From the NCBI RefSeq assembly GCF_019703515.2, contig NC_059346.1, positions 50,265,501 to 50,329,500 of the forward strand: a stretch of DNA of 64,000 nt, read 5' to 3'. This document shows, piece by piece, positions 44,401 through 56,121 of the stretch; the stretch's first letter is position 1; the number at the start of each line of letters is the position of its first letter. Under the pieces are notes generated by a model. The model saw only the letters and a program-made list of their open reading frames with translations, did no database searches and was not told where the DNA came from. The translations under genes and the position numbers were made by a program. This DNA is from Myxocyprinus asiaticus. Its lineage: Eukaryota; Chordata; Actinopteri; Cypriniformes; Catostomidae.

Positions 44401-45469
44401 GAGGAAGGGAATGCATGTGATCGACAGACTCCGCCTCCTTACCAAACCATTTTCTGCACTCTCTGACATTCACAGTGACCAAATCACTGTGATGAAATCA
44501 ACCTTTAAATAAATTTTTGTTTATTATTATAAGTTGTATTAAAGCAAATATTTAAAGTGGAAACAGGAAACTGGATGGAAAAAAGAGTGAGACAAAAAGC
44601 AGAAGGTTGCTTGCATGAAAATATACTTTCACATTCATAGTGTAGTCTTTACACCCCACACCACTACAGCGACACCTATAGCACAGTTTGTTGTATATGT
44701 CTGTGGTTCCACCAGACTATTGAGGTGCAAATAGCTGCCCTGTGTGTCAGGTTCTATTTACACCTGGGTGCAAATAGCCTCTCCAAATAAAATATTGCTC
44801 TGTATATAAAAGCAGATGACACAATGGGCAGCCAACAGCTTGACAGTCATGTGTATTTTTATTTTAATATGTACACTCACACGGTTAAAAGATGTCAATG
44901 GCATTTCCAAGAACAACACAAATTCATTTTTCCACAGATAGCATTAAAGCCTCAGTGAGATACATACACAGCTCTTTCCTGATCACATTGTGATCACATG
45001 ACACAGATTTATTCCCTTCACCTTTGTTGTTTTCTACAAGTACCATCAGACGGGTTGAAAAAAATAAAAATATATATCAAAAGAAGCACTACAGGAGCTT
45101 AAAGTTGCAAAAATAAAATAAAAATGTCAATATCGTTTTTGCTAGCCCATTACTGTAGCTGGAGGCAAAGAGGGAAAAAGCAATAGACGGAGATAGTCCA
45201 CTCAAAAGCATTGAATGAAAAAGCATTTACTGCCATACAGACAGTCTACTTTAAGAGGTTTTATGTTGAGTGATGTCCAAAAAATATTGACATCAGATTT
45301 GTTTTCAACCAGTGCGCATAAATGTTCTTCTATGTGCTCAGAAAGCGTACTTTAAATGGGGAGCTTCTGCTTTATCTGAACCATTTTAACCTCTTACAGG
45401 TGCAAACAAATACTGTTACATTCCATGTTTACCAGTTGAATAGAAAATGGTGCTGTTTAAGAGATTACG
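44401..45469. other. Unique non-coding DNA
   Basis: No supported gene. No element end before the L1 start at about 45470. Confidence 0.35.
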
Positions 45470-46516
45470 TGATGCCATGCAAGGTTCAGATGTGTTAACG
45501 CCGAGCTCTGCGCACTTTGCTAGTTTTTAACACTATTAATGACATAAACCGGTGAGATTCGATACACTTTGTTCCACAACTGTTCTAGGAGGACAATATG
45601 TCAAAGAATTCAAAATCCTCGGGCTCTGGAGACATTAAAAGACACTTAAGTGCTCAAGCTGACACCCCCGAGTGGGCCCCCGAGTCAGGAAGCCAATCTG
45701 GTCAGAGAAATGAGGGAAATTCGGCGAGAGATGTTGAACATGTCGGCAATGCTGACGAAGGTCGTTGCTGACTTGGAGGATCTTGCTGTAATACGTCGAA
45801 CGATCACCTCCATGGAGACGAAATTCTCTGAGGTGGTTACAAGAGTGGGGGATGTCGAGAAATGGATCGATTATCTGGAGTCATCGGAGAGGGAATTATC
45901 TGCTAATATGCTAGCGATCAAGGTGGATTTAGAGCATGTCTGGGAGAGTTTGGAGGACATGGAGGACCATTGCCGGCAGAATAATGTCCGAATCATCAAA
46001 GAGGGTCAGGATATGGCTAAATTCCTGGATGGGCTCTTTCCGAATCTGCTTGACATAACAGCCATGAGCTGGAAATCGAGTAAGCTAACAGGGTTCCGTC
46101 TTGGCGACCCAATGAGTGAGACAGGCCCCGATCAATTCTGGCCAAATTTCTGAGATCATCGGATAAAGATCTTGTGTTACGCGAGGCGAGGAGTAAAGGA
46201 AGGATTTTTTGGAAGAACCACAGCATTTTCTTGCTCCCAGACTTTGCGAATTCGACAAGAGAGAAACGTGATCGATTCAAGAAATGCAAGAAACTTTTAC
46301 ATCAATGGAATCGCTTTTGCATTGATATTCCAAGCCAAATTGAGAATAGATGCCAAGGATGGCCGTAAAACATTAACATGCCCACTGCAAGCGATGTCCT
46401 TCATAAAGTCAATAGAGTAAATTATCTTGTGGTACTCATGTTGCAGCTGAGTGGACCGACTCACTGAACATTCACTTGACTGTCGAGGAAATTGAGCGCC
46501 TACTTTTGGCAATATA

Positions 46517-46518
<2 letters not shown>
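45470..46518 (+). mobile_element. L1 5' end with ORF1, plus strand
   Basis: The leader (GAGCTCTGCGCACTTTGC, GGTGAGATTCGATACAC) matches the inverse of 52120-52200, the leader of the neighbouring minus-strand L1. It continues through ORF1 and breaks off in the ORF1-ORF2 spacer at the (TA)n tract. Most of ORF2 is absent or lies at 52231-53347. Confidence 0.65.
45598..46430 (+). pseudogene. Fish L1 ORF1 (plus-strand copy)
   Basis: RNA-binding chaperone frame of L1. It starts at ATG 45598 with MSKNSKSSGSGDIKRHLSAQ, as in the other copy (MAKKSKSSDSGDIKRHL). A frameshift by 45650 leads to the longest open part, to 46153: MLTKVVADLEDLAVIRR and ETKFSEVVTRVGDVEKWIDY, a heptad-rich coiled coil, then DMEDHCRQNNVRI, the start of the RRM-like domain. 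Further shifts near 46060 and 46150 lead to DRPRSILAKFLRSSDKDLVL and FLLPDFANSTREKRDRFKKC, the C-terminal domain. At least three frameshifts make it inactive. The start is chosen by agreement with the second copy. Confidence 0.65.
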
Positions 46519-46587
<69 letters not shown>

Positions 46588-46621
46588 TATACATACATAC
46601 ATACATACATATACACATATA
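46519..46621. repeat. (TA)n, (CA)n, (CATA)n simple repeat
   Basis: TA array followed by CACACACA and CATACATACATA. On the minus strand it forms the 3' tail of the L1 copy to its right. Confidence 0.85.
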
Positions 46622-46739
46622 ATAAACATACAACTCTAAACTATACCTCTCTCTCCACAGACCCACTCCGGGAGCCCCCCAAAAACATCAAATATCTACC
46701 CCATTTCCCAATAAAAGAATCCCATATCCCCAGCCTTCT

Positions 46740-49700
46740 ACACGTTACCTCTTCGAAGGCTGCCACCCTTCCCATCTCCTTGCACCACTCCCGAACTGAG
46801 GGTGCTCCCACCAATTTCCAACCCCTTAAAACAATCTGCCTGACCTAATTGTTTATGTATTATGTCACCTACGTCGATGACCGCCCCATCACCCAAAACA
46901 CAGAGTCTGGGGCAAAACGAAATCCGAATGCCCAACATGTCACACACAACACTCTGTACCTTCAACCAAAATTCCTGAATCTCAGTGCACCACCAAAAAA
47001 CATGGGCCATGTCTCCATCCTCTGACTGGCATCGCCAGCAGGTGGGTGTGTCTTTAAGACCAAGCCTATACAATTTAGAGGGGGTCCAATAGAACCGATG
47101 TAAAATTTGAATTGTATAAGGCGCACCCTTGCATCTCTCGATGCAGTTTTTATGTTTTTTAAAATCCTAGCCCATTCTCCCTCCTCCAATTCCAGGTTTA
47201 AATCTTTCTCCCATAATCTTTTGAGAGTGGTTGAGACTCCATCCCCCAGACTCTGAATTAATAAGGAGTAATACACTGATGCCTAATGGCCCTTTCCAAA
47301 AGCAGAAATCACCTCTCCTAGAGTATCTGCTGCTTTAGGGGGGTGTATGCTATTCCCAAAAATAGTACAGAGCAAGTGGCGTAACTGAAGATACCTAAAA
47401 AACTGAGATCTGGGGATCCCAAAATACTGAACCAAATTTTCAAAGGATCTCATCACACCACTCTCATAAAGATCACCAAGTGAATTAACCCCCCTCTCAA
47501 TCCACTCTGACCAACAAAAAGGGGACTTATTAATGCATAGTTTGGGGTTTAGCCATAGGCTCGAGGCAACATTTAGATAAATATCTGAATTAAACACTCT
47601 GGACACTTTTGGGCTCTTTCAGGTGGAAGCGACCAATGAGCTAAATGTCTGAGACCGAATGCATAATAATAAAACAAAATCTTGGGTAGGTCTAGCCCAA
47701 CTTTGTCAATCGGCCTATATAACTTATTGAAATGTAATCTGAGGTGCTTACCACTCCAAATGAAAGACTTCGCTATGCTCTCAAATTGCTTGAAATAAGA
47801 GAGGGGGACATCTACCAGGAGAGACTGTAGCAAGTAGTTAAATTTTGCAATACAGTTCATTTTAATAACATTAACCTTCCCAATCATCGATAAATGTAAT
47901 GAAGCCCGCCTGTCTACACCGCTCGAAAAACTTTTTATTAAAGGGTCAAAATTAATTCTGACTAAATCAGATAAATTTGTTGGAAATAAAATCCCCAAAT
48001 ACTTAATGCCCTGTTTGGGCCACTGGAAGGCGCCTGGCTGGAAGGCCGTTACTGGACAGTACGCTGACAAAGCCAAAGCTTCAGATTTAGACCAGTTGAC
48101 TTTGTATCCTGAGAATTGGGAAAAGGAATGAATAAATCTGTGGAGGCAAGGCATAGATTTAGTAGGGTCAGAGACGAATAATAAAATATCATCTGCATAA
48201 AGCAGAAGCTTATGCGCCATGCCTCCCGCCGTCACCCCTGGAAAATCATCCTCCTTTCTTGTCGCGGCTGCTAATGGTTCCAGGGCAAGACAGAGTAATA
48301 ATGGGGAAAGAGGGCAACCCTGACGGGTGCCCCTATCCAGAGTAAAATAATCTGAAATTAATCCATTTGTTTGTACCGCTGCTACAGGGTGTCTATAAAG
48401 TAACTTGATCCAACCAATAAATGTACTCCCGAACCCATACATTTCCAAAATCTTAAAAAGATAATTCCATTCTACCATATCAAACGCCTTTTCGGCATCA
48501 AGTAAGACGGCAGTGACCGGAGCCTGATCATTCACCACTGACCACATAATATTGATGAAACGCCTAATATTATCAGAAGAGCTACGACCCCGAATAAACC
48601 CCACCTGATCTATATGTATAAGTGATGTCATAACTTTACTTAATCTGTTAGCTAAAATTTTAGCCAAAATTTTTACATCTAGCTGGATCAGGGAAATTGG
48701 ACAGTAACTTTTACACTCATTTGGATCTTTGTCTTTTTTTAAGAATCAGACTGATCCGGGCTTGTGTCATGGTTGGCAGAACCTTTCCATTCTTTAATGA
48801 TTTGGAATAGACTTCTAACAAAAGTGGAGCCAGTTCTGTAGCATAAGATCTAAAAAATTCAGCGGCAAAACCATCTGGCCCCGGAGCCTTGCCTGTAGGT
48901 AAGGACTTAATTACCTCGTCAAGTTCCTCCAAGTTTATCTCAGAATCAAGAGAGTTTTTTTTGCTCATTCGTCAGTTTAGGGAGTTCTAATGGTTCCACA
49001 AAGTTTCTAATACCTTCAACAGTAGACGAAGACGTGGAATTATAGAGATCAAGATAGAATTCTTTAAAGGCGTTATTAATATCAATGGCTGAGGTCAATA
49101 TTTCACCACCAGCAGATTTCACTGAGGGAATGGTAGAAAAAGACTCTCTCTACTTTATATATCTAGCCAAAAGCTTCCCTGCTTTGTCCCCTAACTCAAA
49201 GTATGACTGTCTTGCCCTGAACAACCAAAACTCCACTTTTCGTGACAAAATAGTATTATATCTGTATTTCAATCGGGTCAATTCTCTGAGACCATCAGAC
49301 GACATTCGGCGCTTCAGCTCTGTCTCTGCACATTTAATATTTCCTTCCAACTCCACAAGTTCTCGCGCTTTGGATTTTTTGGTGAATGAGGCATGCTGCA
49401 TGATCCTACCCCTAAGAACAGCCTTAAGTGCCTCCCAAGCCATGCCCACAGAAGATACTGAGGACCACTTGGTCTCCATATAGACATTGATTTCAGTCTT
49501 TAACATTTGTTGGAAATCAGGATTTTGCAAAAGGGATACATTAAAGCACCAACTATATGATTTCTTTTTCTCTATATGTGGCAACATCTCTAAGTTCACC
49601 AGGGCATGATCTGAGACTAAGATATTTCCAATTGTGTTTGGACTTATATATATATATATATAAAATATCTATTCTAGAGTAAATCTTATGAGCTGATGAA

Positions 49701-50270
49701 AAAAATTTATAATCCCTACCAGATGGGTTCAAAAGTCGCCAGATATCTGCAAGACCAAGATTTTTACACATCCTGTGAAGTGTCAGTGTTGCTTTAGGGG
49801 GCTTGCACACTTTTGCTTCACTATGATCAAGGACTGAGTCCATCAAAAGATTAAAGTCCCCTCCCAATATTATGTCATGAGGGGTGCCAGCAGCTTGCAA
49901 CATCCCATCAAGATCTATAAAAAAGTCCTGATCATCAGCATTAGGTGCGTAAATATTAGCCAAAATCAACTTTGGCCCTTGAATTTCTCCTAAAACAACA
50001 ATGACTCTTCCTAATTTATCTTTAATATTTGAATTGTAGATGCTTATTTATCATTGTAATGACTCCCCTGCTCTTACTTGAGCCAGCACTAAAGAAAATA
50101 TGTCCACCCCATATCTTACCAAATTTTTCAGCTTCCTGCGGGGAAAGATGTGTTTCTTGAAGAAACACAGTATCATATTTCTTACGTTTAAGAAAAGAAA
50201 TAATTCCTTCTTTTTATAGGGTGCCCCAACCCATTCACATTCCATGTGGAGAGAGACAACTTATTCATAT
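46740..50270 (-). pseudogene. Fish L1 ORF2 (endonuclease-RT)
   Basis: Enzyme for target-primed reverse transcription. On the minus strand: the first 50 residues near 50270-50050 (WNVNGLGHPIK, FLQETHLSP with the catalytic Glu) are readable across frames. 49969-49680 continues the endonuclease with LANIYAPNADDQDFF and GGDFNLLMDSVLD, ending where a TATATA insertion at 49644-49660 breaks the frame. 49599-49150 is a linker. 48968-48717 gives GKAPGPDGFAAEFF. 48667-47573 is the RT palm: LLDAEKAFDMVEW with Asp57, RQGCPLSPLLL at 115-123 and YADD at 157-160, followed by the thumb and WSLPPE. 47606-46740 holds the C-terminal domain with CWRCQSEDGDMAHVFWWC, a Cys-His cluster. Breaks near 48700, 49640, 47580 and 46970 inactivate it, though all catalytic residues seen are intact. 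Confidence 0.8.
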
Positions 50271-50289
50271 TAACAATTGACATATTGAT

Positions 50290-51250
50290 ATAAAAAAAAA
50301 AGTGTGTCAAAAACAAGATTACACAGACCACATTCCCCATTAATGCAACGATCAAACCCCAAACTTCCCCTCAAACAAAACAAACAGAAAAAAGAAAAAT
50401 GTGTGCATTAACCCAACGCATGACAGCGCCAACCAGGAGTCAATCCCTCAAAACTCAAAGAGTCCACGTACGCCTACGAGAACCCCCGTGTCAACTTTGC
50501 CACTGGATTATTCAAGTCCGGTGTTTCTGCACAAATTTTGTGAGGCAAAATTACATAACAGAAAATACTTTGTAAAACAGACCCCAGCCAACAGGCAGAA
50601 TAACAGAAAAAAACATGTAGATTCATTCACAGAACTGTCTCGAAGGTGTGTTCCTCCACGAAACAAACTCCAACTGATATAAAGCCGTTCAGTTTCTTCG
50701 GATAGACAAACAATTGTTCAGTGAGCCGGCCGTTATGAGTGCAGCAGATGACGTAATCATTCTACTGTCCCTTAAAAATACTCCACAAAAACAAACTCCA
50801 GCCAACAGGAGGCATAAGCACAAAGAACGAACAGATTTATCCACAACTGTCCCAAAGTAGTGTAATTCCACAAAACAAGCTCCAGCCGCTAGGCGGAGCC
50901 AGCACGAAAAACAAAACCGGCATCCCGGTTCCTCGGATGATCAAGAGCCAAACTAACTTGGAGGCCACACAAAAAAAATTAAAAATACACCATAACTTAC
51001 TCAGCCCGTCAACTTTATAAAAGACGTCCTTTATGTGAGCATGTAGATATTTTGCGGTCATCCATAGTGTCCATTCTCGATCTGGCCAGGAACTTCAGTG
51101 TAAAAAAGATCTTCCATCAATGCAAAAGTTTCTTGGGGTCATGCCATAAAACAAACTCCAGCCGCTAGGCGGAGCCAACGCAAAATGGCACCCAGCTTTC
51201 TCAGATAATAAAGTTCCTCAACTGCGAGGCAGTCCACTAATATAAGAAAC
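50290..51250 (-). repeat. L1 inter-ORF spacer with repeated CCAGCCGCTAGGCGGAGCC motif
   Basis: The motif, preceded by AAACAA(A/G)CT, occurs almost exactly at 50873-50902 and 51147-51180 and in weaker form at 50575-50600, 50661-50680 and 50787-50815. Each is followed by A-rich text and a GGTTCCTCGG/TTTCTCAGAT-like word. It looks like a short internal tandem array between ORF1 and ORF2. Confidence 0.6.
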
Positions 51251-51259
51251 ATCAAATGG

Positions 51260-52099
51260 CTTACTCCAATGTATTTATGAAGGAGAGTGCCTGTTTTGGA
51301 CATGTAAATACTTTGCGACCATTCTTCGTTTCTATTCTCCGTTTGGCCAGGAACATCAGTGCAAAAGCTATCTTCTGTTGGTATAAGAGTTTCTTGCATT
51401 CCCTGAACCGATCGCGTTTCTCTCGTTGAATTCGCAAAGTCCGGGAACAAGAAAATATTATGATTCTTCCAAGAAAGCTTCCCTTTGCTCCTCGCCTGGC
51501 GCAACACAAGATCTTTATCGTTTGATTTCAGAAATTTGGCCAGAATCAATCGGGGCCTGTCTCCTTCAGCAGATCTGCGAGCCGGGACTCTGTGAGCTCG
51601 CTCGATTTCCAGTTTATGGCCTGTTATGTTGAGCAGACTCGGGAAGAGCTCGTGCAGGAATTTCACTATATCTCTGCCCTCTTCATGCTCAGGAATTCCA
51701 ACAATTCGTATGTTATTCCTTCGGCTCATTATATGAATATTCCAGTTTTTCCAAAATTAATTCCAAATCTGTTTTGGACGCGGGCGGATTAGCGGATAAT
51801 TCCCTTTCCGATGACTCAAGATAATCGATCTGTCTTTAAACTTCTGTCACTCTTGTAAACAACTCAGAGAATTTTGTTTCCATCACCGTAATCAATTGAC
51901 GTATTACAGCAAGATCCTCCAAGTCAGCAACAACCTTCGTCAGCATTACCGAGATGTTGGACAGTTGACGCTGAATTTCTTCTCTCGACATACCGTCCAA
52001 AACGAGTCCTCGGTTCTCAGGGCCACAAGAGGCCTCAGCTTGAACACGTAAGTGTCTTTTAATGTCTCCAGAGTCTGAGGATTTTGACTTCTTTGCCAT
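51260..52099 (-). pseudogene. Fish L1 ORF1 (minus-strand copy)
   Basis: First frame of the minus-strand L1. Start ATG at 52099: MAKKSKSSDSGDIKRHLRVQ, then SREEIQRQLSNISVMLTKVV and METKFSELFTRVTEV, a coiled-coil segment ending in a stop near 51838. A short broken stretch (DYLESSERELSANPPA) follows. From 51729 the RRM-like and C-terminal domains are open: RRNNIRIVGIPEHEEGRDIV, FLHELFPSLLNITGHKLEIE, RAHRVPARRSAEGDRPRLIL and HNIFLFPDFANSTRETR. A final frame change near 51330 leads to the end. The RRM part is better kept than in the plus-strand copy. The whole would be about 280-300 residues, a usual length for ORF1 of this clade. Confidence 0.7.
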
Positions 52100-52235
52100 G
52101 TTTACCTCAAAGAGCAAGTATGTAACTGGGTGTATCGAATCTCACCAGATTATAACATGAAAATAATTTAAAAACTAGCAAAGTTCGCAGAGCTCATATC
52201 TCACACGTTTGCTTCTCGCATGGCGTCATGTTAAC

Positions 52236-53125
52236 TCCCGGCTCCACAGAATTATTAATTCCTTTTCTAAGTTTTCGGGATACAGAGTTAATTGGTCTAA
52301 ATCCGAAGCTTTGGCTCTGACAGTGTACTGCCCGGTAACGGCTTTTCAGCTGGGCGCCTTCCAGTGGCCCAAACAGGGCATTAAGTATTTGGGTATTTTA
52401 TTCCCAGAAAATTTGTGTGATTTATTTAGAGTTCATTTTGACCCTTTAATAAAAAGGTTTTTGAGCGATGTGGGCAGGTGGGCTTCATTACATTTATAAT
52501 CTATGATTGGGAAGGTTAATGTTATTAAAATGAAATGTATTCCAAAATTCAACTACCTGCTACAGTCTCTCCCTGTAGATGTCCCCCTCTCTTATTCCAA
52601 GCAATTTGATAGCATAGCAAAGTCCTTCAATTGGAATGGTAAATGTCCCAGATTACACTTCAGTAAGTTGCACAGGCCGATTGACAAAGGTGGGCTAGGC
52701 CTACCCAAGATCTTGTTTTATTATTATGCATTCAGTCTCAGACATTTGACTCATTGGTCGCTTCCAGCTGAGAAAGCCCCTCCCTGGTTTTGTAATGAAC
52801 AGGAAGTTCTTGCCCCTATTCGCCATTGCAAAGCCTTTCTATCAAACTAACCAGAGAAGTTAAGTTACACCTCGTTTTCTCGCATTTGCACGCGGTATGG
52901 ACAAAAGTGTCCAGAGTGTTTAATTCAGACATTTATTTAAATGTTTCTTCGAGCATATGGCTGCACCCAAAATTATGTATTAATAAGTCCCCTTTCTGCT
53001 GGACAGAGTGGATTGTGAGGGAGGTTAATACGCTCGGTGACCTATATGAGAGTGGAGTGTTGAGATCCTTTGGATCAACTGGTTATGGTTCAACATTTTG
53101 GGATTTCCAGGTCTCAATTCTTTAG
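52236..53125 (+). pseudogene. Fish L1 ORF2 C-terminal part (plus-strand copy)
   Basis: Thumb and C-terminal region of L1 ORF2. RLHRIINSFSKFSGYRVNWS through AFQWPKQGIKYLGILFPENL to a stop at 52497, then MIGKVNVIKMKCIPKFNYLL, IDKGGLGLPKILFYYYAFSL and HLTHWSLPAEKAPPWF to a frame break near 52830, then VFNSDIYLNVSSSIWLHPKL, FCWTEWI and ESGVLRSF. It aligns block by block with the minus-strand ORF2 (48160-47390). The Cys-His cluster at the end is deleted. No catalytic RT motif is included. Confidence 0.75.
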
Positions 53126-53296
53126 GTATTTACAACTGTGCCACCTGCTTTGTACCTGCTGTTTTATTGTCTGTTTGTGTGTCATTGTCAATTGGCATTT
53201 GACCACTGGGGTGCCTGTTTGTGTTGGGTGGGGGAGTTAATGTTCGGGGGTAAGGGTTGTAAATTTATATAATTTGATTCCAAATATTCTGTTATG

Positions 53297-53327
53297 TTTA
53301 TTATTATTATTATTATTATTATTATTT
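53297..53327. repeat. (TTA)n microsatellite
   Basis: About ten ATT/TTA units at the tail of the plus-strand L1 piece. Confidence 0.9.
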
Positions 53328-53611
53328 GTTATTTAGAATCAACAAAAAATTGGGCCACAAAAAAAGCAGCTATAACCTCTGAGCTATTAATGAAACACAG
53401 AGCAGAAAATATCTTTCAAATCATAATTAATGGAGCAAATAGCATACTAAAAGGTGGAGATTCTAGTGTGCAACTGACCCATTTGTGTCTCAATTATTTT
53501 TTTCTGGAAGTGATTGTCATTTTAAGTCTGAATAAATAAAAATGTTTGTAAACTAAATGTCAGTGAGATATTAAAATATAAATAAATTAAATTAAAATTA
53601 AATTGGAATCT

Positions 53612-53668
53612 TAAAAGGATTGTTCACCCAAATATGAAAATGCTCTTTGTTACAGCAGTCATTGCTTA
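53612..53668. repeat. Left end of the AGTTCACCC-type MITE
   Basis: TTAAAAGGATTGTTCACCC, AAATATGAAAATGC, as in the element at 25909. The rest is not found on the far side of the hAT element at 56122. Confidence 0.4.
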
Positions 53669-54032
53669 CAGTGGAGTAGAGCTGGGCGATATGGCAAAAA
53701 AATAAAATCTCAATTTTTATCAAACTTATGGATGATTCACGATTCTTTCAACTTTTAAATGTACTCCACCATGATTCAAATTGTATGTTCTTTATTAGAA
53801 TTCAAGGCAATCTGGTTAGAGAAATCCAAGTTCTTTTCATTAAAGGAAACAAAGGTGTGCAAGAAAAATTTACAAATGCACCACAAGGGGAAGCTGTCAA
53901 CAGAGCGTAAATGTAAAATAAATTAAAATCTAATAAAACCAGATGTTCAGAAATATTGGAATAATAAAACTGCAAATTAATTATTAGCCAGTGTAGGTAT
54001 TCATTTTATTTAAACCAAGTCTATCTCTAAAT

Positions 54033-54391
54033 ATGATCATATTAGCCCAATTTTATCATCGTTACATTGGCTACCTGTGAAATTTCGTATTCATTTAAAA
54101 ATTCTGTTAACTACTTACAAAGCTTTGAATGGTCTAGCTCCACAGTACTTAAGTGACCTTCTGACACACTATATTCCATCATGTTCATTATGATCACAAA
54201 ATTCTGGCTTGTTAATAATTCCAAGAATATTAAAATCCACAAAAGGAGGTAGATCCTTCTCATATTTGGCTCCTAAACTATGGAATAGTCTCCCTAACAC
54301 TGTTTGGGATGCAGACACACTCACTCCATTTAAGTCTAGACTAAAGACTCATAATTTATCCATCAACTCACAATTAGGCTGCTTTAGTTAG
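54033..54391 (+). pseudogene. LINE ORF2 C-terminal end
   Basis: Reads DHISPILSSLHWLPVKFRIH and TYKALNGLAPQYLSDLL, then a TGA at about 54191 and LKSTKGGRSFSYLAPKLWNS, LPNTVWDADTLTPFKSRLKT. This text type (ISP(I/V)L..LHWLPV and RSF...PKLWNSLP) is the usual C-terminal end of several non-LTR families. No endonuclease or RT is present. Broken by one stop. Confidence 0.65.
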
Positions 54392-54880
54392 GTCTGCCAG
54401 AGACAGAAACATCTAGCATGATCTATAACTCTGCATAAAATTGAATGGCATTTACACAAATTTTATTCTATTTGTTTCTATGTTTCAACCTCGGGATTCA
54501 TATGATGACGACAAACTACAGCCAGTGCCAGCCAGACATCACTTCAGTCTTTTGACCTCAGAGGATGAACTGATGCCAACTCCAACTGTAAGACATGGGA
54601 AACTTTATATGCCACTGCCTGAACCTTGGACGTAGGATGGTCCCCATCGAAACTCACTGAAATGACCTGCCGGTTGAACTGCGATGCACCTCAATGACCT
54701 CTGCCTGCATCATCTTTGTCTATTGATGGACTACAATCTTGAAATGGAATACATTGACTATAATTTAATTGCCAAAAAAAAGCCTTCAGCCAACTAACAA
54801 TGCTTCTATGTGAACTTCTGCAGTTAATCCAGGATGAACTTCAAAGACATTAGTCATTAATCTTAAAGTTCATAATTGTT

Positions 54881-54901
54881 TTTTTTTTTTTTTTTTTTTT
54901 T
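54881..54901. repeat. Poly-T tract
   Basis: About 21 T in the LINE 3' UTR. Confidence 0.85.
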
Positions 54902-56121
54902 AAACACTGGACTTTAACACTTACTTTATTTACAAATTTAAACCATGACTTGCACTGCACAAAAATAACTAATATTGGCATTATATTCATGTTGTTTAGC
55001 CAGAGGGGAACTGGCCCCCACAGTGAGCCTGGTTTCTCCCAAGGTTATTTTTCTCCATTAACCAACATCTTATGGAGTTTTGTGTTCCTTGCCACAGTCA
55101 CCTTCAGCTTGCTCACTGGGGTTCTAAATAATGATTAAATTATAAAATTTTTATACACAATTTACAATCATATTTAATCAAACTACACAATGACCACTCT
55201 AAGACTTTATAGATATTACAGTTTCATAGTTTTTTTATTAATGCATGATTTCCTGTAAAGCTGCTTTGAAACAATGTGTGTTGTGAAAAGCACTATACAA
55301 ACAAAAATGACTTGACTATCTAGGAAGTTATCTAGAAATCTATATCTATAAATTATCAAGTTTATCTAGAAAGTACTCATTGTATATCAAACAATGTGTG
55401 TGTATATTCATAAACACCTGCAGACAGAGATGCGCCCTCTAGCGGTTCACGCTGGGCAGTGCAGCAATATGAAATAATTTATCATTACAATTCAACTAGC
55501 AAAGTTTGTCAAAAAGATCACTTGTCAAATGTTGGCTGTAGATGCAGTACACTTGAAACACGTCACAGAACAAAGCAATAATTGGCGATCTATCTGAATC
55601 ATCATGGCAAAAGGAGTGGCGAATATTTGATTCTCCCATATTGAGCCTCTCCATGATTTGAAATGAAGCGCCCATAACTGTCACTTAACTAACACTTTTT
55701 TTATGGGTAAAAAGAAAAGGAGACTGTGCGCACGCCGAGGCCAGTTATGGTCTTAAGCCGGTGTATACCTGCATGATGGACGAAGCTGAGCTACAATTAC
55801 ATTGGTAATATTCCCATTACAGTTGTACACAATGTCTTTTATATCAGTCTCCATGTTGTTAAACTGTCACATTCATTTGGAGCACACCACACACGTGCAG
55901 CTGATCAGATCAGGAGTGGCATTAAGACAAGTGCTACAAATTCTTTTTCTCTTCCTAATTCAGCCTTTGGTGGATTCACAGCATATCTAAATATAGCGTT
56001 TGCAATATTTTTTTGCAAAATCTCGATTTCTCGATTTAAAAAAAATAAATAAACAATCGTGTCAAAACGCAAATTCGAATTATCAGAAAAATCTGGAAAA
56101 CCGCCCAGCCCTACAGTGGAG

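Larger units (their letters stand above)
46519..52230 (-). mobile_element. L1 retrotransposon, near full length, minus strand
   Basis: About 5.7 kb, read right to left: leader (52230-52100), ORF1 (52099-51260), repeat-rich spacer (51250-50290), ORF2 (50270-46740) and simple-repeat tail. Both leader ends contain CCATGC(G/A)A(G/A)G next to GAGCTCTGCG as in the plus-strand copy at 45470. It lies between two plus-strand L1 pieces. No target duplication could be confirmed. The clade is L1/Tx1-like by the RT text. Confidence 0.75.
52231..53347 (+). mobile_element. L1 3' part, plus strand
   Basis: Begins within ORF2 after the YADD region and ends in the 3' UTR (GGGGGAGTTAATGTTCGGGG) and a (TTA)n tail. 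Either a 5'-truncated insertion of its own or the 3' remainder of the plus-strand L1 whose 5' part is at 45470-46518. Confidence 0.65.
54028..55317 (+). mobile_element. 5'-truncated LINE (3' end) inside the hAT element
   Basis: Carries the last part of an ORF2 and a long 3' UTR with the characteristic GGTTTCTCCCAAGGTTATTT, TTGTGTTCCTTGCCACAGTC, AAAGCTGCTTTGAAACAATG and a terminal GACTTGACT. CTATCT occurs at 54022-54027 and 55316-55321, a weak candidate duplication. The clade is uncertain; the UTR text is of an I/Nimb-like type in my recognition. Confidence 0.6.
53677..56113. mobile_element. hAT-type element with 8-bp duplication, carrying a LINE
   Basis: Ends TAGAGCTGGGCGATATGG (53677) and CCGCCCAGCCCTA (ending 56113) are inverted. 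CAGTGGAG flanks both sides exactly (53669-53676 and 56114-56121), the 8-bp duplication expected of hAT. Sub-terminal text is AT-rich with CTCGATTT words. The interior has no transposase. About 1.3 kb of it (54028-55317) is a LINE 3' end inserted later. Confidence 0.8.

Noticed and set aside
46472..46848. Open frames with Ile-Tyr and Thr-Tyr repeats
   Set aside because: They come from the TA/CA simple repeat at the L1 tail.
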